Assembly: GCA_033765245.1 (NCBI GenBank)
Contig: JANRIF010000327.1
Coordinates: 1 to 28,066 of the forward strand
Source of the DNA: GCA-002840015 sp033765245
GTDB lineage: Bacteria > Pseudomonadota > Gammaproteobacteria > Xanthomonadales > Xanthomonadaceae
Direction of reading: 5' to 3'
Length of the DNA: 28,066 nt
The notes under the pieces: model-generated
Told to the model about the DNA's origin: nothing
Seen by the model: the letters and a program-made list of their open reading frames with translations, nothing else
The model's database searches: none
In this document: one piece after another, positions 1-6,946 of the stretch
Position numbering within the stretch: position 1 is the first letter of the stretch
Layout of the letters: every line of letters begins with the position of its first letter
Translations under genes and position numbers: made by a program

Positions 1-265
1 GCGCCTTGTTTTCCGGGTCGAACTGGCTGAGCACCATGTGGCGGGCGCCGACGATGTGACCTTTTTCGAAGTCGGCCAGCGCGCGGATGTCCACCACCAG
101 CGCGTTCTCGCGATTGATCAGATCGGTGACCTGGGCCGGGCTGATCGCGCGGTAGCCGCGGGTGAGACGGGCCAGTTCGGTGTAGATCAGGGCACCGGTG
201 ACGGCGACGAACGCCAGCACCAGGGCGGTGTGAGCGGCGACGAACGAGGAGAGCGTGGCTACCAT
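1..265 (-). CDS. membrane-anchored rhodanese-like protein (YibN type), 3' end outside window
   Basis: The first 88 residues are visible; the gene continues past the left edge. Residues about 7-27 form one hydrophobic segment, so the protein is anchored in the inner membrane by its N terminus. From about residue 41 a rhodanese fold begins, with the hallmark VVDIR at 57-61 and GHIVGARH at 69-76. The catalytic cysteine loop would lie beyond the window, so sulfurtransferase activity cannot be judged. The start is the ATG at 265; no strong ribosome binding site is visible. In many gammaproteobacteria a YibN-type rhodanese precedes grxC and secB; whether that holds here cannot be seen. The family call is confident, the exact role is not. 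Confidence 0.85.
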   Translation of the reverse strand, partial: MVATLSSFVAAHTALVLAFVAVTGALIYTELARLTRGYRAISPAQVTDLINRENALVVDIRALADFEKGHIVGARHMVLSQFDPENKA

Positions 266-336
266 ACGTGAAGGGGTCCGGGCGTTTGCGGTGCGACAAG
301 CAAGGCCCGCCATTGTGGCGGAGCGAGCGCCGGGGC

Positions 337-495
337 GCTAGCAGCCTGTCGGACTTGAGTGTTCGTAGCGAGCCGAGGGCGAGAGCGAGGCCAGATTCGG
401 CTGATTGTGAGGCGCATAACGGGACTATGTAACGATCAATCGGCCGAATCTGGACCGCTATCGCACCGGCGCAGTAGATTCAACAGGCTGCTAGC
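337..495. repeat. 159-bp palindromic interspersed element (MITE-like)
   Basis: Perfect 13-bp terminal inverted repeats (GCTAGCAGCCTGT at 337-349, its complement at 483-495) enclose a second inverted pair at 391-407 and 437-453 with one mismatch in 17. The whole can fold into a long stem-loop. It lies in the 253-bp gap between the rhodanese gene and the lipoprotein gene and may also end transcription of the long operon arriving from the right. It shares AGCCTGT ends and an internal GTAGCGAG, 22-23 bp from the end, with the element at 5789-5998. The rest of the gap (266-336, 496-518) shows nothing I recognise. Confidence 0.75.
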
Positions 496-518
496 TCCGG
501 GGTATCGCGCGGCCGCGC

Positions 519-932
519 TCAGTTGCCGCCGGCGAGGCTCGGGAACCCGCTCATCAACCACCAGCGCTTGGTGGGGGCGTCCCAACGCCATATCTCATGC
601 GCAAACACCACCCGCTCGGCCTGGGTATGGCGATTGACCACTCCGATCTGCACGAACTGCTCCAGGCCTTCATCGGAAGTGGGGTTGCTGCTCTGCACGC
701 GGTAGCCGGTGATCTGCACCTGCGCGAACCGCGACCACTCCACTTCGCTGAGCGGATGCTGCTCGCGCACCTCCGGGTCCATCATCTGCCAGGCGCGATC
801 GAACTCGCCCCAGCGGATCGCGCCGGCATAGGCGTAGAGCGTGGCGTCCAGCACCTTGGTCTTCTTGCTCTCGCTGGCGCAACCGCCCAGCGCGAACACC
901 ACCAGCAACAGCAGAGCGAGTCTTTTGTGCAT
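519..932 (-). CDS. small lipoprotein, function unknown
   Basis: A 137-residue protein with a lipoprotein signal: MHKR, a hydrophobic run, then the lipobox LGGC with the modified cysteine at residue 18. The residue after it is Ala, not Asp, which favours sorting to the outer membrane. The mature part is about 120 residues, rich in Trp and charged residues, with a helix-then-strand pattern (GEFDRAWQMMDPEVREQH, later RWWLMSGFPSL) that could be an NTF2-like fold; this is a guess. The ATG at 932 was chosen because a TTG at 950 would add six residues before an otherwise perfect signal peptide. It lies 56 bp after the thioesterase gene and probably ends the same operon. Confidence 0.8.
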   Translation of the reverse strand: MHKRLALLLLVVFALGGCASESKKTKVLDATLYAYAGAIRWGEFDRAWQMMDPEVREQHPLSEVEWSRFAQVQITGYRVQSSNPTSDEGLEQFVQIGVVNRHTQAERVVFAHEIWRWDAPTKRWWLMSGFPSLAGGN

Positions 933-988
933 GCGGCCATTGTTGCGCAAACCTGCGGCGAGAACCAGAGCGCCGACGGCAATGGGGT

Positions 989-1462
989 TCAGGCGTGCGG
1001 CGCGACGACGGCGATGAGGGCGAACTGCGCCTCCATTTCGGCGCCCACCTGCGCTTGCGCCATGAGGATGCGTGCGCTCATGTGGGCGCGTGCCCGGCCG
1101 CGCGTGCGCAGGCGGGCGAGGATGGCTTCCCAGTCCTGCCCGGGCGCCAATACCGCCTCGGCCACGATGTCCTCGTAGACCGGAGCACGAAAGGCCACCT
1201 GACAGTTCGCCACATACACATCGGCATCGATGCCGGCGGCTTCCAGGCGCAGCGTCAGCGCGCCCCAGGCGGCGAGCGTCATCAGCCCGCTCAGGCTGCC
1301 GCCGAAGGCGCAGCCCTTGTCATTGACGTTGGCCGCCAGCGGCGCGACGAGCTGCAGGCATTCGGCATCGCAACGCGCCACCGTTGCCGCCATCGCGCGC
1401 ACCGGCGGCATCGCATCGAGCTTGTGTTGCAGCCGCGCCTGCGGCGATGGCGCCGCGCTCAC
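989..1462 (-). CDS. YiiD C-terminal-type thioesterase domain protein
   Basis: This 157-residue hot-dog-fold protein resembles the C-terminal domain of E. coli YiiD, a putative thioesterase acting on acyl-CoA or acyl-ACP. The characteristic stretch is NVNDKGCAFGGSL (about 45-57), followed by a hydrophobic helix with AAWGAL and a later VAFRAPVYEDI strand. The acetyltransferase half of full-length YiiD is absent. The reading frame is open far upstream, to about 1999, but that part overlaps the HyfI-like gene out of frame. The GTG at 1462 is the best start because it forms a GTGA overlap with the stop of the HyfI-like gene, implying translational coupling. The substrate is unknown. Confidence 0.82.
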   Translation of the reverse strand: MSAAPSPQARLQHKLDAMPPVRAMAATVARCDAECLQLVAPLAANVNDKGCAFGGSLSGLMTLAAWGALTLRLEAAGIDADVYVANCQVAFRAPVYEDIVAEAVLAPGQDWEAILARLRTRGRARAHMSARILMAQAQVGAEMEAQFALIAVVAPHA

Positions 1463-2001
1463 GGCGTGCCGACGGGCGCAGCGGAAGCGCCGTGATTCGC
1501 GCTGACGACGCTGAGGATGCCGCGCAAAATCGCCAGCGGCGGCGGCGGGCAGCCGGGAATGGTGCAGTGCACCGGAATGACGTTGGCGACCCGGCCGCAA
1601 CTGGCGTAGCTCTCGCCGAACACGCCGCCATGGCAACCGCAGTCGCCCACCGCCACCACCAACCGGGGGTCGGGCATGGCGTCGTAGGTGCGACGCAGCG
1701 CCTGCGCCATGTGCCTGGACACCGGCCCGGTGACCAACAGCAGATCGGCGTGGCGTGGACTGGCCACGAACTTGATGCCCAGTCCTTCGAGGTTGTAATA
1801 CGGGTTGCCGAGCGCGTGAATCTCCAGCTCGCAGCCGTTGCAGGAGCCGGCATCGACCATGCGGATGGTCAGGGCCCGGCCAAGGATGTCGAGCAGATGC
1901 TGCTGGATGTGGGAGACGTCGTCGCCGGGCTCCGCCTGCGGTTGCGGCGGAGTCTCGCTGGCGATGCCGGCGCTGACGATGCGATGGACAATCTTCCACA
2001 T
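1459..2001 (-). CDS. hyfI: NuoB/HyfI-like iron-sulfur subunit of Ehr-like complex
   Basis: A 180-residue member of the NuoB/HyfI family, which carries the [4Fe-4S] cluster next to the large subunit on the cytoplasmic arm. The cluster ligands appear intact: CNGC at 54-57, a GDCGC motif with C121/C123, and C151 in the family motif IPGCPPPP. Further cysteines at 135 and 146 are not part of the usual set. The ATG at 2001 overlaps the TAA stop of the preceding large-subunit gene by one base (TAATG), and the 3' end overlaps the thioesterase start by four. An intact cluster beside a large subunit without NiFe ligands suggests electron transfer is kept while hydrogen chemistry is lost; this is inference. 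Confidence 0.9.
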   Translation of the reverse strand: MWKIVHRIVSAGIASETPPQPQAEPGDDVSHIQQHLLDILGRALTIRMVDAGSCNGCELEIHALGNPYYNLEGLGIKFVASPRHADLLLVTGPVSRHMAQALRRTYDAMPDPRLVVAVGDCGCHGGVFGESYASCGRVANVIPVHCTIPGCPPPPLAILRGILSVVSANHGASAAPVGTP

Positions 2002-3566
2002 TACAGGTCGTGTCCCGAATAGCTCAGGTTGAAGGACTTGTTGATCAACGGAAAGTCCGGAACGATGTTGCCGATCACCGCGTGTTCGAGCACCGGCCAG
2101 TTTTGCCACGACGGATCATGACAGTGGCAACGGCTTATCCGCACCGCGCCGCCGCCCGCTTCCAGTTCCAGCGCCACCAGGATTTCGCCGCGCCAGCCTT
2201 CCACCCAGCCGGCGCCGAGCGCATCGTGCGGCGGCAACTCGACCGCGTCGCGCACCGCGCCGTTCGGCAGGTCGCGCACCAGCGCGCGGATCAGCCGCAG
2301 CGATTCGAGCACCTCGTCGAAGCGCACCGTCACCCGCGCCGCGACGTCGCCATTGCGATGGCTGGCGCCGCGTACCGCCAAGGTATCGTACGGGCACATC
2401 GGGAACTGGCTGCGTTGATCCGCCGCCACGCCGCTGGCGCGGCCGGCCATCCCGGTCAGCCCGAGCCGCAATGCCAGCTCGTTGCTGACGCGGCCAGCGC
2501 CGATGAAACGATCCTGCAATCCGGCATGCTCCTCATAGAGCCGCCGCATCGCCCGCACTTCGCGCTCCACCGCATCGCATTGCTCGACCACGCGCTGCAC
2601 CGCGTTGGCGTCGAGATCGCAGGCGACCCCGCCCGGCACCACACAATCCATCATCAGCCGGTGCCCGAACAGCACGCCCGCCAGGCGCTGCCAGTCCTCG
2701 CGCAGGCGCGAGAATTGCGCCAAGCCGATCGCCAACCCGGCGTCGTTGCCCAATGCGCCCAGATCGCCGAGATGGTTGGCGACGCGCTCGCGTTCGAGCA
2801 GCAGCGCGCGCAGCCACGCCGCACGTGCCGGGACGGTACCGGCGGCGGCCGATTCCAGCGCCATGCAATAGGCCCACGCATACGCCACGGTGGAATCGCC
2901 GCTGACGCGGCCGGCCAGACGGTACGCATCGAGCGGCGCCAGTTCGGTGAAGCGGCGCTCGATGCCCTTGTGGACGTAACCCAGACGCTCCTCCAGGCGC
3001 AGCACCTTCTCGCCCACCACCGAAAACCGGAAATGCCCCGGCTCGATGATGCCGGCATGCACCGGCCCGACCGCGATCTCGTGCACACCATCGCCTTCGA
3101 CCCGGACGAACGGGTACGGCACCGGCTCGCGCGATGCCTGCGCCACGGCGCCCGCCGGCCCCTGGCGCAACGCGCGCGCGCCGGGCGGCCACAGGCCGTG
3201 GTCCAGCCACGGACGCGCGTCCTGCGGTTCGATCGCGCGCACGCCGGACAGGTCCGCGATGGCGCGCTGCATGCGCTCGGCGCAGGCGAAGGTGCCTGCC
3301 AGATCGGGATAACCGACGCCGGCGTCGGCCAACGGCAAATCCAGCCAGAGCATACCCTCGGCCACCACGTAGGCGGCGCAGACCACCGGCCGGCGTTGCG
3401 CGCCGCGACCGCGTTCGGCGCTCCACAGCGCAACCAGACGACCGCCTGTCTGCGCCGCCGCGCGCGCGGCAAACTCCCAGTCCTCGGCATTCGCCGCGAT
3501 GCCGTGGAAGATCGGCAGCGGCGCCGCCAGCGCCTTCACCTCGAATTCGCAGTCCGCGATGCGCAT
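2001..3566 (-). CDS. HyfG/NuoCD-like large subunit lacking NiFe-binding cysteines
   Basis: This 521-residue protein has a NuoC-like N-terminal part (about 1-150) and a NuoD/hydrogenase large-subunit part from about 165, with GPVHAGIIEPGHFRF and LGYVHKGIERRF. True HyfG/HycE enzymes bind the NiFe centre with CxxC pairs in RICGIC near the middle and DPCxxC at the C terminus. Here the first reads RVSGDS (220-225) and the second region reads NLSYSG (513-518), so all four cysteines are replaced. It therefore cannot hold a normal NiFe site. Its ATG follows the HyfF-like stop by four bases and a GGAGG lies eight bases before it. It resembles large subunits of energy-converting-hydrogenase-related complexes. 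Confidence 0.9.
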   Translation of the reverse strand: MRIADCEFEVKALAAPLPIFHGIAANAEDWEFAARAAAQTGGRLVALWSAERGRGAQRRPVVCAAYVVAEGMLWLDLPLADAGVGYPDLAGTFACAERMQRAIADLSGVRAIEPQDARPWLDHGLWPPGARALRQGPAGAVAQASREPVPYPFVRVEGDGVHEIAVGPVHAGIIEPGHFRFSVVGEKVLRLEERLGYVHKGIERRFTELAPLDAYRLAGRVSGDSTVAYAWAYCMALESAAAGTVPARAAWLRALLLERERVANHLGDLGALGNDAGLAIGLAQFSRLREDWQRLAGVLFGHRLMMDCVVPGGVACDLDANAVQRVVEQCDAVEREVRAMRRLYEEHAGLQDRFIGAGRVSNELALRLGLTGMAGRASGVAADQRSQFPMCPYDTLAVRGASHRNGDVAARVTVRFDEVLESLRLIRALVRDLPNGAVRDAVELPPHDALGAGWVEGWRGEILVALELEAGGGAVRISRCHCHDPSWQNWPVLEHAVIGNIVPDFPLINKSFNLSYSGHDL

Positions 3567-3570
3567 GCCA

Positions 3571-5025
3571 TCAACCTCCGATCAGCCGCGCTGCCTGCCG
3601 GTACCACTCGTCCAGGTACGGCGGAATGTACAGGCCGAGCATCAGGCCGAGCCCCAGGTGGATGAATACCGGCACCAGCGCTGGCGGATGCGGCAAGGGC
3701 CGCACCGAGGTATCGCCGAACACCATTGGTTGCACCCGCGCGAAGATCGCCGCGAACGCCACCCCCAACGCCAGCAACAGAAACGGCGTGGCCCAGGCAT
3801 GTTCGCGCATGGCGGTGGTCAGGATCAGAAACTCGCTGGCGAAAACCCCGAACGGCGGCATGCCGAGAATCGCCAGCGCGCCCAGCATCAGGCCCCAGCC
3901 GACGGTGGGATTGACCGTCATCAGGCCGCGGATTTCCGCCATGATCTGGGTGCCCGCCTTCTGGGTGGCGTGGCCCACCGCGAAGAAGATCGCCGACTTG
4001 ATCAGCGAATGCACGGTCATGTGCAGCAGACCGGCGTAGGTGGCGATCGGTCCGCCCATGCCGAATGCGAACGTGATCAGGCCCATGTGTTCGATCGACG
4101 AGTAGGCGAACATGCGCTTGACGTCGCGCTGGCGCGACAGGAAGAACGCCGCCACCAGCACCGAGGCCAAGCCGAAGCCCATCATCAGATTGCCGGCCAG
4201 ATGCGTTCCCAGCGCGCCATCGGTGAGCACCTTGAAGCGCAAGATGGCGTACAGCGCCACGTTCAACAGCAAGCCCGACAGCACCGCCGACACCGGAGTC
4301 GGACCTTCGGCGTGCGCATCGGGCAGCCAGTTGTGCAGCGGCACCAGACCTACCTTGGTGCCGTAGCCGATGAACAGGAACGCGAACGCCAGGGTGATGA
4401 TGTCCGGGTCGAGTTGCTGCTTGACCGTGTCCAGGTTGCTCCACAGCAACGCGCCGCCTTCATGGCCGATCACCTTTTCCGCCGCCATGTACAGCAGCAC
4501 GGTGCCGAACAGCGCCTGCGCGATGCCGACGCCGCACAGGATGAAATACTTCCACGCCGCCTCCAGGCTGGCCGCGGTGCGATACACGCTGACCAGCATC
4601 ACCGTGGTCAGGGTGGCGGCTTCCATCGCCACCCACAGGATGCCCATGTTGTTGGTGGTCAACGCCAGCAGCATGGTGAAGCTGAATAGCTGGTACATGC
4701 TGTGATACAGCCGCAGGCGCCGCGGCGTCATCTTGCCGTGATGCTCCTCCACGCGCATGTAGGGCCGCGAAAAGATCGCCGTGGTCAGGCCGACGAAGGC
4801 GGTCAGCGTGACCAGGAACACGTTCAACGGATCGATGAAGAACTCGCGGTGCCACGCAAACGACGGACCGTGAGCGATCACCTGCGCGGTCAACACGCAC
4901 GCCGCCAGGAAGGTGCCGAGGCTGAAACCGACGTTGACGTCGCGGGCGAATCCGCGGTGCCCGCACAATGCCAGCACCACGCCACCCAGCAGCGGAATGC
5001 CCAGCACGAAATAGAGCGCGGGCAT
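3571..5025 (-). CDS. hyfF: HyfF/NuoM-like antiporter-type membrane subunit
   Basis: A 484-residue polytopic protein with about 13-14 hydrophobic segments, of the proton-conducting NuoL/M/N and Mrp-antiporter family. Key charged residues of the channel are present: Glu135 in WVAMEAATL, Lys224 in the family motif GTKVGLVPLHNWLPDAH, and Lys343 in SLIKSAIFF. The length and the PDAHAEGPTPVSA motif fit HyfF. It would move ions across the inner membrane as part of the complex. The start at 5025 follows a GGGAACTGACC stretch. A 99-bp gap separates it from the HyfE-like gene and contains a decayed interspersed element and a hairpin (5069-5075 with 5081-5087). Confidence 0.92.
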   Translation of the reverse strand: MPALYFVLGIPLLGGVVLALCGHRGFARDVNVGFSLGTFLAACVLTAQVIAHGPSFAWHREFFIDPLNVFLVTLTAFVGLTTAIFSRPYMRVEEHHGKMTPRRLRLYHSMYQLFSFTMLLALTTNNMGILWVAMEAATLTTVMLVSVYRTAASLEAAWKYFILCGVGIAQALFGTVLLYMAAEKVIGHEGGALLWSNLDTVKQQLDPDIITLAFAFLFIGYGTKVGLVPLHNWLPDAHAEGPTPVSAVLSGLLLNVALYAILRFKVLTDGALGTHLAGNLMMGFGLASVLVAAFFLSRQRDVKRMFAYSSIEHMGLITFAFGMGGPIATYAGLLHMTVHSLIKSAIFFAVGHATQKAGTQIMAEIRGLMTVNPTVGWGLMLGALAILGMPPFGVFASEFLILTTAMREHAWATPFLLLALGVAFAAIFARVQPMVFGDTSVRPLPHPPALVPVFIHLGLGLMLGLYIPPYLDEWYRQAARLIGG

Positions 5026-5068
5026 GGTCAGTTCCCGCCCGCAACGCGGACGTCAACGCCGCGCCGCA

Positions 5069-5126
5069 GCGCGGGCGACACCCGCGCGTGGCGATCGTGG
5101 CAGGCGGAAAATCTGTTCACGGGCTC
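5069..5126. repeat. decayed partial copy of the 5789-5998 element
   Basis: Comparing these 58 bases without gaps to the right end of the intact element (5941-5998) gives 40 matches by hand. Both begin GCGCGGGC and both finish in TTCACxGGCTC. Only the right part is recognisable. It fills most of the 99-bp gap between the HyfE-like and HyfF-like genes, and its end overlaps the TGA stop of the HyfE-like gene. Confidence 0.5.
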
Positions 5127-5784
5127 AATCTTCCTTCAGCGATTCCAGGTGACGGATGTCGAGGCTGTCGAACTGCTCGCGGATCTGGAACATGAACACG
5201 CCCAGGATCAGGATGCCGACCAGCACGTCGAGAGCGATGCCCAGTTCCACCACCATCGGCATGCCGTAGGTGGCCGAGGTGGCGGCGAAGAACAGGCCGT
5301 TCTCCAGCGCCAGAAAACCGATCACCTGCGGCACCGCCTTCGAGCGCGTGATCATCATCAGGAACGACAACAACACGCACGCCAGCGCGATGCCCAGGGT
5401 GCCGCGCACGATGGTCGCGGACAGTTGCGCGATCGGCAGCGCCAGATAGAACGCCAGCATCACCAGGCCGATGCCGACCAGCATGGTGGTGGGAATGTTG
5501 ATCAACGTCTCCACGTCCCAGCGCACGTTCAGGCGGTCGATCACCCGGTGCAGCAACCAGGGAATCAGCACCACCTTGAGCACGAAGGTGAGCATGGCGG
5601 AGACGTACAGATGCGGCTGCGCCGTGACGTAGCCCACCAACACCGTCGCCGCCACCAGCGTGGCGCCTTGCAGGGTGAACAGGTGGATCAAGGAGAGGAT
5701 GCGCCGCTGCGAGATCATCGCGAACGCAAGCAGCAGCAACAGCGCCGCGAAGAAGTTGATCAACTGGCCGGGTAATCCGATCAT
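5125..5784 (-). CDS. hyfE: HyfE/NuoK-like membrane subunit
   Basis: A 219-residue membrane protein with about six to seven hydrophobic segments, matching HyfE, whose C-terminal half resembles NuoK. Conserved acidic residues sit inside membrane helices: Glu161 in ALENGLFF and Glu180 in MVVELGIALD, which in NuoK belong to the proton path. The ATG at 5784 is chosen because MIGLPGQLINFF begins the first helix; the reading frame stays open upstream to 5844, but that part lies inside a repeat element and is not family-like. Bases of the repeat end (CAGGCTCTGAC before ATG) now form the sequence just upstream of the start, so the element may affect its translation. Confidence 0.9.
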   Translation of the reverse strand: MIGLPGQLINFFAALLLLLAFAMISQRRILSLIHLFTLQGATLVAATVLVGYVTAQPHLYVSAMLTFVLKVVLIPWLLHRVIDRLNVRWDVETLINIPTTMLVGIGLVMLAFYLALPIAQLSATIVRGTLGIALACVLLSFLMMITRSKAVPQVIGFLALENGLFFAATSATYGMPMVVELGIALDVLVGILILGVFMFQIREQFDSLDIRHLESLKED

Positions 5785-5788
5785 GTCA

Positions 5789-5998
5789 GAGCCTGTGAAA
5801 AAATTGAACGCCGTAGCGAGACCGCCGCCGAGCGTTCCCAGCAAGGCGCGCTACGCGAAAACAAGGGAGTTTGGTGAACCAAATGACCGCCGTATTCGCG
5901 CAGCGCAACGCGGCTGGGGGCGTTCGGGCGCTTCGCGCCTGCGCGGGCAATGCCCGATGGCGACGGTCGCAGTAGGCGGGCATTTTTTTCACAGGCTC
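5789..5998. repeat. 210-bp interspersed element with 15-bp inverted ends inside the hyf-like operon
   Basis: GAGCCTGTGAAAAAA at 5789-5803 and its exact complement at 5984-5998 bound this element, and TCA flanks both sides (5786-5788 and 5999-6001), a possible 3-bp target duplication. It lies exactly between the stop of the HyfC-like gene and the start of the HyfE-like gene. The interior includes GTAGCGAG near one end and small palindromes. Open frames inside it are byproducts. I recall near-identical non-coding elements scattered in Xanthomonas-type genomes, but could not search. Confidence 0.8.
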
Positions 5999-6946
5999 TC
6001 ATGTTCCCAACAGCATGTGCACCAGCATCGCCAGCACCGCGATCATGAACGCCGTGCCCAGGAACTCGGGCACGCGGAAGATCCGCATCTTGGCGCTGAT
6101 CGTCTCCAGGAAGGCCAGCAAGGCGCCGCCGATCAGCAGTTTGACGATCAGCACCGGCAACGCCAGCAGCACCCCGAACGGACTGTCGCCAGTGCTGATC
6201 CCCCACGGGAAGAACAGCGCCAGCCCAATGCACGAATAAGCGAACAGCTTCAGGCTGGCGGCCCATTCCAGCAGCGCCAGATGCCGGCCCGAATACTCCA
6301 GGATCAGGGCCTCGTGGATCATGGTCAGTTCGAGGTGGGTGGCCGGATTGTCGACCGGTACGCGCGCGTTCTCGGCCAGCGACACCATGGTGAAGGCCAC
6401 CCCGGCGAACACCAGACTGGGCGAGATCACCGGCGAGCCCGCCGACAGCGTCTGCACGATCGAGCTCAGTGAGGTCGACCCGGCGATCAACGCGGTGGTG
6501 AACAGCACGATCAGCAGCGCCGGTTCGGCCAGGAACCCGACCAGCATCTCGCGCCGCGCGCCCAGACTTCCGAAGGCCGTACCGATATCCATGGCGGCCA
6601 GCGAGATGAACACCCGCGCCAACGCGAACAGCCCGACCAGCGCAATCGCATCGGCCGCCGGCGCCAGCCACAGCCGGGTCGACAACGAGGGGACTATCGC
6701 GCACGCCAGCACCATGCAGCCGAACACGATGTAGGGCGAGGCGCGAAACAGCGGCGACGCATGTTCGGCCAACACCGAATCCTTGTGGAACAGCTTGTGC
6801 AGCATCCGGAACGGCTGCAGCAGGCCCGGCGCCGACTTGTTCTGCAGCCAGGCCCGGCATTGGTTGATCCAGCCGGTCAGCAGCGGCGCCAGCAGCAGCG
6901 CCACCGCGATCGCCAGCAGTTGCGACGCCATCGCGAGCGCGTTCAT
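5999..6946 (-). CDS. hyfC: HyfC/NuoH-like membrane subunit
   Basis: A 315-residue protein of the NuoH/HyfC family, the membrane subunit that joins the electron-transfer arm to the antiporter-like subunits. Family motifs include GLLQPFRMLHKLFHKD (41-56), AENARVPVDNP (191-201) and ELTMIHEALILEYSG (206-220), with acidic residues facing the presumed quinone or proton path. About eight hydrophobic helices are visible. The frame is open upstream to 7534, but the ATG at 6946 gives the proper N terminus and a four-base ATGA overlap with the HyfB-like stop. Its TGA stop (5999-6001) directly abuts an inserted repeat element. Confidence 0.92.
   Translation of the reverse strand: MNALAMASQLLAIAVALLLAPLLTGWINQCRAWLQNKSAPGLLQPFRMLHKLFHKDSVLAEHASPLFRASPYIVFGCMVLACAIVPSLSTRLWLAPAADAIALVGLFALARVFISLAAMDIGTAFGSLGARREMLVGFLAEPALLIVLFTTALIAGSTSLSSIVQTLSAGSPVISPSLVFAGVAFTMVSLAENARVPVDNPATHLELTMIHEALILEYSGRHLALLEWAASLKLFAYSCIGLALFFPWGISTGDSPFGVLLALPVLIVKLLIGGALLAFLETISAKMRIFRVPEFLGTAFMIAVLAMLVHMLLGT

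Noticed and set aside
1463..1999. Upstream extension of the thioesterase frame as a fused domain
   Set aside because: It overlaps the HyfI-like gene out of frame and is compositionally a shadow; the GTG at 1462 gives a proper coupled start.
2010..3665. 551-codon open frame on the plus strand
   Set aside because: Antisense shadow of the large-subunit gene, with no family features.
5786..5992. 68-residue Arg-rich open frame on the minus strand
   Set aside because: It lies wholly inside the interspersed element, including its inverted ends; it is a byproduct of repeat sequence.
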